DNA of 64,000 nucleotides from Oxyruncus cristatus (Eukaryota > Chordata > Aves > Passeriformes > Cotingidae). A program made the position numbers and the translations under genes. The notes beneath the pieces were generated by a model. The model searched no databases. It had not been told where the DNA came from and worked only from the letters and a program-made list of their open reading frames with translations. The stretch lies in the NCBI GenBank assembly GCA_013399855.1, contig VXAY01002117.1, forward strand, positions 349,223 through 413,222, written 5' to 3'. This document shows, in pieces, positions 59,275 through 64,000 of this stretch. How positions within the stretch are numbered: position 1 is the stretch's first letter; every line of letters begins with the position of its first letter.

Positions 59275-60664
59275 AGAGAAGGCAAATCTGTTCAACTTTG
59301 GTCCTTGTGGGTTTGGGTTATGAAAACTGATATTGGCCAACACATGCCACTTGAGATACCTGTTGGTGCTCGCTCTGTCTGTGCACAGAGGAAGGTGGTG
59401 TCTGTTCAACGAGGGCAGTCTCTGTTGCAAATGCACAGTGTTTCAAGAGTGTGACATTTTTGGTGGTTCTCTTAATAAGGGGCATGTCATCATCTCAGCA
59501 AATCCTCGCAGAAAAGAGCTCACATGACTAATCTTCTTTGCAAAGGGATGGGCAGAACCACACTATGAAACAGAAGAGCTGGGGTTTTTCCCATAGAAAT
59601 GCAGTTCCTGATTCCGATGTGCTGCAAAGGCTGCTCAGGCAGTGGAAGGTGGCATGTCACAGAGTGAGTGTTGCCAGCTGGTGCCTCGCTGCTGTTGGTG
59701 CCCGAGTGCATGTGCCTACCCCGCTCAAGCATATCCTGCTTGGCTCCCCTTAGCAACTCACCAATTTCACGTGTCTAGTTCTAGCTAGGAAGTGGGTGGA
59801 AATAGAAACAAACATCAGTGGCATAGTGAATCCAGCCAAAATTAAATACGGTACAGACACAGACTGCAATTGCATGACATTCATCTTTCAGTTTGGGTCT
59901 GCTCACCTCTCTTTTCTGTGGGAACACTGAAGTCAGGTTTCTCCTGCGGAAGCATTCTTGAGATATGGGGAAGGGATATGTGTAAAACAGTTCAGTGATC
60001 CCTTCCCCCAGATAATTCTTGGCTTTGGATTTTAGATAGACCACAAACCCTTAGCTTATTACAAATAATCCTGATCACTCCTGTAATGATACACTACATT
60101 ATATACTCCCCTAAATTTAATCATTCAATATCTCACTTCCTTCCCTGTAGGCATGTACTATTATATTTTACACATGGCTTCCAGCTGCTTTTCATTGTGG
60201 CCTTCAAATCATATTTCAGTGCAGTGCGATCTAAGACCACTCACTTTATCATTTAAAGTCAACTTTCATCACAATCATTTTCTTGCAAGTTATTTACCAG
60301 GACAGGTTAACTTATTAGAAAAAAATGAGTTTGTGTGTGAGGTGAAAGTCTACCTGAATGAACCTTCATGAAGCAGCATCTTCCAAAGCTGCTTTGTTCT
60401 GAAATGCTGAGTTGGCAGCTGTACCTGTAGAGTTTAAAAATCAAATCTCTTGAAGGGATGAAAAGAATAAGTCCTGTGGGCATGGAAGGAAATCTGTATC
60501 TTCGCATTTGATTTGAAAGTAGATGGGGAAGGGAAGTCAGCTCCAGATGGTAGTGGATGTGGAGGAGGAGGAGGCTGTCCCACTTGTGGCTGGGGAGTGG
60601 TGGGGAAGGACATGGGGAATGGAGAAGGCAGTGGGAAAGGGAGGCACAGGGCACCTATGCCATG

Positions 60665-61246
60665 ATATGCACAGTGTGGCCAGCAGGAACAGGGAGGCGA
60701 TTCTGCCCCTGTACTCAGCGCTGGTGAGGTCACACCTGGAGTGCTGTGACCGGTTCTGGGCCCCTCAGTTCAGGAGGGATATTGAGGTGCTGGAGCAAGT
60801 GCAGAGAAGAGCAACCAGGCTGGTGAAGGGACTTGAGCACAAGTCCTATGAAGAGAGGCTGAAGGAGCTGGGGTTGTTCAGCCTGCAGAAGAGAAGGCTC
60901 AGGGGAGACCTCATCGCTCTCTACAACTCCCTGAGAGGAGGTTGTAGCCAGGTGGGGGGTGGTCTCTTCTCTCAGGCAACCAGCAGTAAGACAAGAGGGC
61001 ATGGCCTTAAGCTGTGCCAGGGGAGGTTTAGGTTAGATATCAGAAAGAAATTCTTTACAGAGAGAGTAATCAGCCATTGGAATGGGCTGCCCAGGGAAGT
61101 GGTGGACTCTCCATCCCTGGAGGTTTTCAAGACGAGGCTGGACGTGGCACTTAATGCCATAGTCTGGTAACCGCGGTGGTGTTGGATCAAGGTTTGGACT
61201 TGATGATCTCAGAGCTCCTTTCCAACCCGTCTGATTCTGTGATTCT
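60665..61246 (+). mobile_element. CR1 LINE 3' fragment with intact ORF end
   Basis: About 580 bases of CR1 3' end in gene orientation. From the [20 protein letters not shown] region to the stop after ALNAIVW (61170), the C-terminal ~165 codons of the CR1 reverse-transcriptase ORF are open without stop or frameshift: [74 protein letters not shown] 75-base UTR ends TTCCAACCCGTCTGATTCTG and TGATTCT. The frame happens to stay open 140 bases upstream (from 60523) into sequence that does not look like CR1, giving a 215-codon chimeric frame. The reverse-transcriptase core and endonuclease are absent, so it cannot move by itself. The intact frame suggests a younger copy than the one at 35.7 kb. Confidence 0.92.
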
Positions 61247-63599
61247 GAGCCCAGCCCCAGCTTTCCTAGGAAAAGGAAAGCTGAGCATGGCTATTGTTCT
61301 TGTCCCTTCTCCATCATATACATGGTGGTAGGTCAGACCACTGCTGGGGGTTTACCCGCACTGGAAAATGTGCTGCACCCTGAACTTTGTCACTGTCAGA
61401 AGATCAGTGATGATTCCTTCATCAGAGCAGCACTGGCCCAAACCCCAAAGTGTTACAGCAGGGTGTGCACAGCAGTGCGTGAAGCCAGTTGAAATTTTAC
61501 CTGCAGGTTTAAGAGCTTAATAATGACCCAAGATCTGAAAATCTGGAACTGCCAAAAATGGTGCATTTCCTCAGTGAGCTTGTGATATGCAGAACCAGAC
61601 ATGAAGTAAGCAAATCACCCAAATTGATCTGCATGCTTTACAAATGTAGTTTAAAGCAAATAGTTAACAAAAAGGTAATTTAGATTTCGTATTGTACCGT
61701 GTGCCTCAGCAGTTGATCTGGTTCGCATAGAAAAGCATTCTCTTTTGTGTTAAATAGTCCATATTGTCGGAAGGAATTGCAAAAGTGACCACAGCCTAAA
61801 CCTGAAGGAAATCCTGTGATTTATTCACCTCTCTTTATATGGGTAAACTTGTGTCACTGAAAAATGTAGTGTGGCTGAAATCCTTTGTTAATGCCACTGG
61901 CAATCCAGAGCAAAGCCCCCAAGAAGCTAGCAAAATAATGAGATTTATCTGTCACAAGAGCATCTTTAGGTTTTTTCTTAGCTTAGGATAACAGTAAGTG
62001 AAATAAAATGCAACCTTTTTCTAATATTTTACACTGATAACCCCTGGGTTATGTGTTTTTTCTTCTGGAGAGGGTGGAGAGGTCACTCCAGAAAAGGAAG
62101 GGTTAATTGAAATAATTCTTTCCCTCCCGCTCTCAGCCCTCTCTTTGGTTGATTGCTTTATAGATGCTGTAGGCATCTCTTCATCTCCTTCAAATTAAAC
62201 ATTTTACTGCTGCTGATCCTGTATTGTTGGATTTTTTTCATCATTATATTTGATTGGAAGTCTTCTAACATTTTTCAAGCTGGATCATTTCTCATGCTAT
62301 TTGTCAACTGAAAAGGGAAAAAAGCCCCCTTCCAAGTCCAACAAGAACAAACTGAGTAATTCTCACCCTTTCTGGATGTGTTTCTATCTCTGTTACTGCT
62401 ACTCGAATCCAGCTTCTGATTAGCAATGCTCCTTGCAGCTTTTCGTGTGATGCTGTCTGTAAGTTCCCTGGCAGTTTATTTGTAGTGCTAAATCCTTTTG
62501 ATTTTGGCAGCTCTGGGTCTTACTGTGTCAAGGGACAGGGCCAGAAGGCACTACAGGGGAGATAAGTAGGTAGGGTCTGTGTGACAAATTTCTGAAGCTA
62601 GGTCCTTGGCTAATGTCAGCAGTCCTGGCTCCGCTGCTTTCAGTGCTCCCTGCTGACGTAGGTATGGATCCCACCCTTGTCTGTAACCCCTCTATTTGGG
62701 AACGTCAGTCCTTCTCTTTGAAAACAATCCATGGACAAAAAAGAAATCCTCAAAGAGCAGCTGAGTGATTCCATGCATTGGAACATCGTGCTCTTTTATT
62801 ACAAGAGATGTAATAAAACATAAACCAGGGTATCTGTCATTTCCATTTGAGTTTCTCCTTTCCCCCGCTCCCTTGGTTAGCTCCATTCCTATGACACCCT
62901 GAGTATTTACGTGCTTGGGAGGAAAATGTACGTATTGGCACCAAAAGCAGATCTGCAGTGTTTCTGCCCTCGAGTGGCTCTTGCCCACAGTGTGGCAAGC
63001 CCTGCCTGTCACCAGTGGGACACCTGCTCTTAGCTGCTCACCGAGGCACCAGGGACGTGGTGCTGTGTCCTACCTCTGTGCTCGGTGGAGCTGCAGCCCC
63101 TCAGGGCCGGCCGAGAGCCCCTGGGTGCAGCAGGAGAAGGGCAGTGCCCTGGCCAGGCTGTCACAGCGTCTGCTCCAGGCTCAGCTCCCCGGCCACACGT
63201 ACGATGGGCAGTGGCTGGGGACTGCGAGCTGCTCTTCAGAAGCCATGACTGGGGATCACTGATGTTACAAATTACCATGGCACCAACGTTTGATGAAGGA
63301 AATGAATAAGGGGCTCTTCGGCATAGAGCCTTTTTATTCATTTGCATAACAGGCTGATATTCCACAGCGGACTTCCCTCTTGCAGTAATAACTCGACTAG
63401 TGTAGCATTTACTGGGGGCTCAGTACGTGTGTAAAATTCAGTGCAAGTTTTCAGCTCATTTCCATTGTTTATCCTTATTTTTTCCCTTTAGAGAGCCTTA
63501 ATGTAGGGTTGATTTTCTGGATGTTACAGTTTGCAGCAAAGACATTTTCTTTTGGGCTGAAGAGCCAGAATTCCTTCTTACTTGTGGAAGAAAATAGTT

Positions 63600-63900
63600 A
63601 TCCGTATTGATTTTGTTAGCGCTGAGTGTTGAGTTCTAATAATTATTTCCCCGCATCTGAAGAAACCTCTGGGCAAATCCAGCCCTCAATCCTGTAGGGG
63701 ATTTTTTCCGTTAATCTCTCTTGTATAGATTTGGTTTTAAAGAAAGCATGTGGAACTCCTCTGTGTTTTGAACAATTCAGAGCAGGTATTTTTTACCCTG
63801 GAATAAGGGCTGCACAAGGCCCTTTCTTAGTCATTTTAAGTGGCTGTTAGGAAGATTAAGAGCTACATATGGTTTCTTTAAACTTGCCGAAAAGGAGATA
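63600..63900. promoter_or_regulatory. Candidate conserved non-coding element
   Basis: This non-repetitive stretch has words such as TTGTTAGCGCTGAG, TCTAATAATTATTTCC, TTTTCCGTTAATCTC and GATTTGGTTTTAAAGAAAGC. It has homeodomain-type TAAT cores and a stray CpG pair in otherwise AT-rich intron. It is weakly supported and inferred by appearance only. Confidence 0.2.
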
Positions 63901-64000
63901 CTGCTGGTGAAAATCTGTTACAAGACTGCAAAGCGTGTTTGCCCAGAGGGTTTCTCAGAATGGAGGGCTATAATTATTTGAACTCAGAACTCCTCAACTG

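Overview
The window is eukaryotic, intron-rich nuclear DNA, almost certainly from a bird. Two observations support this. Five short open blocks on the + strand, all bounded by GT/AG splice signals, translate into consecutive parts of the transcription factor SATB2 (special AT-rich sequence-binding protein 2). The only interspersed repeats I can recognise are CR1-type LINE fragments (35.7, 59.0 and 60.7 kb), with 3' ends of the ATTCTRTGATTCT style typical of bird genomes. Everything else looks intronic.

Layout: the whole window lies inside one gene read left to right. After an intron tail (1-1305) come five coding exons: A 1306-1408 (end of the CUT-like region), B 13788-14260 (linker and first half of CUT1), C 26047-26259 (second half of CUT1 and following linker), D 30707-30862 (linker and first half of CUT2), and E 42653-42850 (second half of CUT2 and the start of the next linker). 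The separating introns are about 12.4, 11.8, 4.4 and 11.8 kb. The last intron starts at 42851 and runs past the end (more than 21 kb). Reading phase is continuous across all junctions, giving about 381 residues, which by recalled human numbering are residues ~200-580 of ~733. The N-terminal ubiquitin-like domain and the C-terminal homeodomain exon are outside the window.

Non-coding content: the introns hold homopolymer and dinucleotide tracts, three CR1 fragments, one 45-bp assembly gap at 21982-22026, and several AT-rich, TAAT/ATTA-dense stretches that could be conserved regulatory elements (about 22.9, 32.1, 39.1, 51.5 and 63.6 kb). These are candidates judged by eye, because conservation cannot be tested here. 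I see no tRNA, rRNA, CRISPR array, prokaryotic gene, or second protein-coding gene. Long open frames outside the five exons are either in CR1 sequence, in low-complexity tracts, or unsupported.

I found no convincing novel system. The most informative observations are: both CUT domains are interrupted at the same residue pair (Gln|Gly) by phase-0 introns; three consecutive exons have lengths divisible by three; the CUT1 second-half exon is preceded by a very long poly-T run; a four-copy motif cluster lies at 32.07-32.19 kb; and the assembly gap has near-duplicate flanks.
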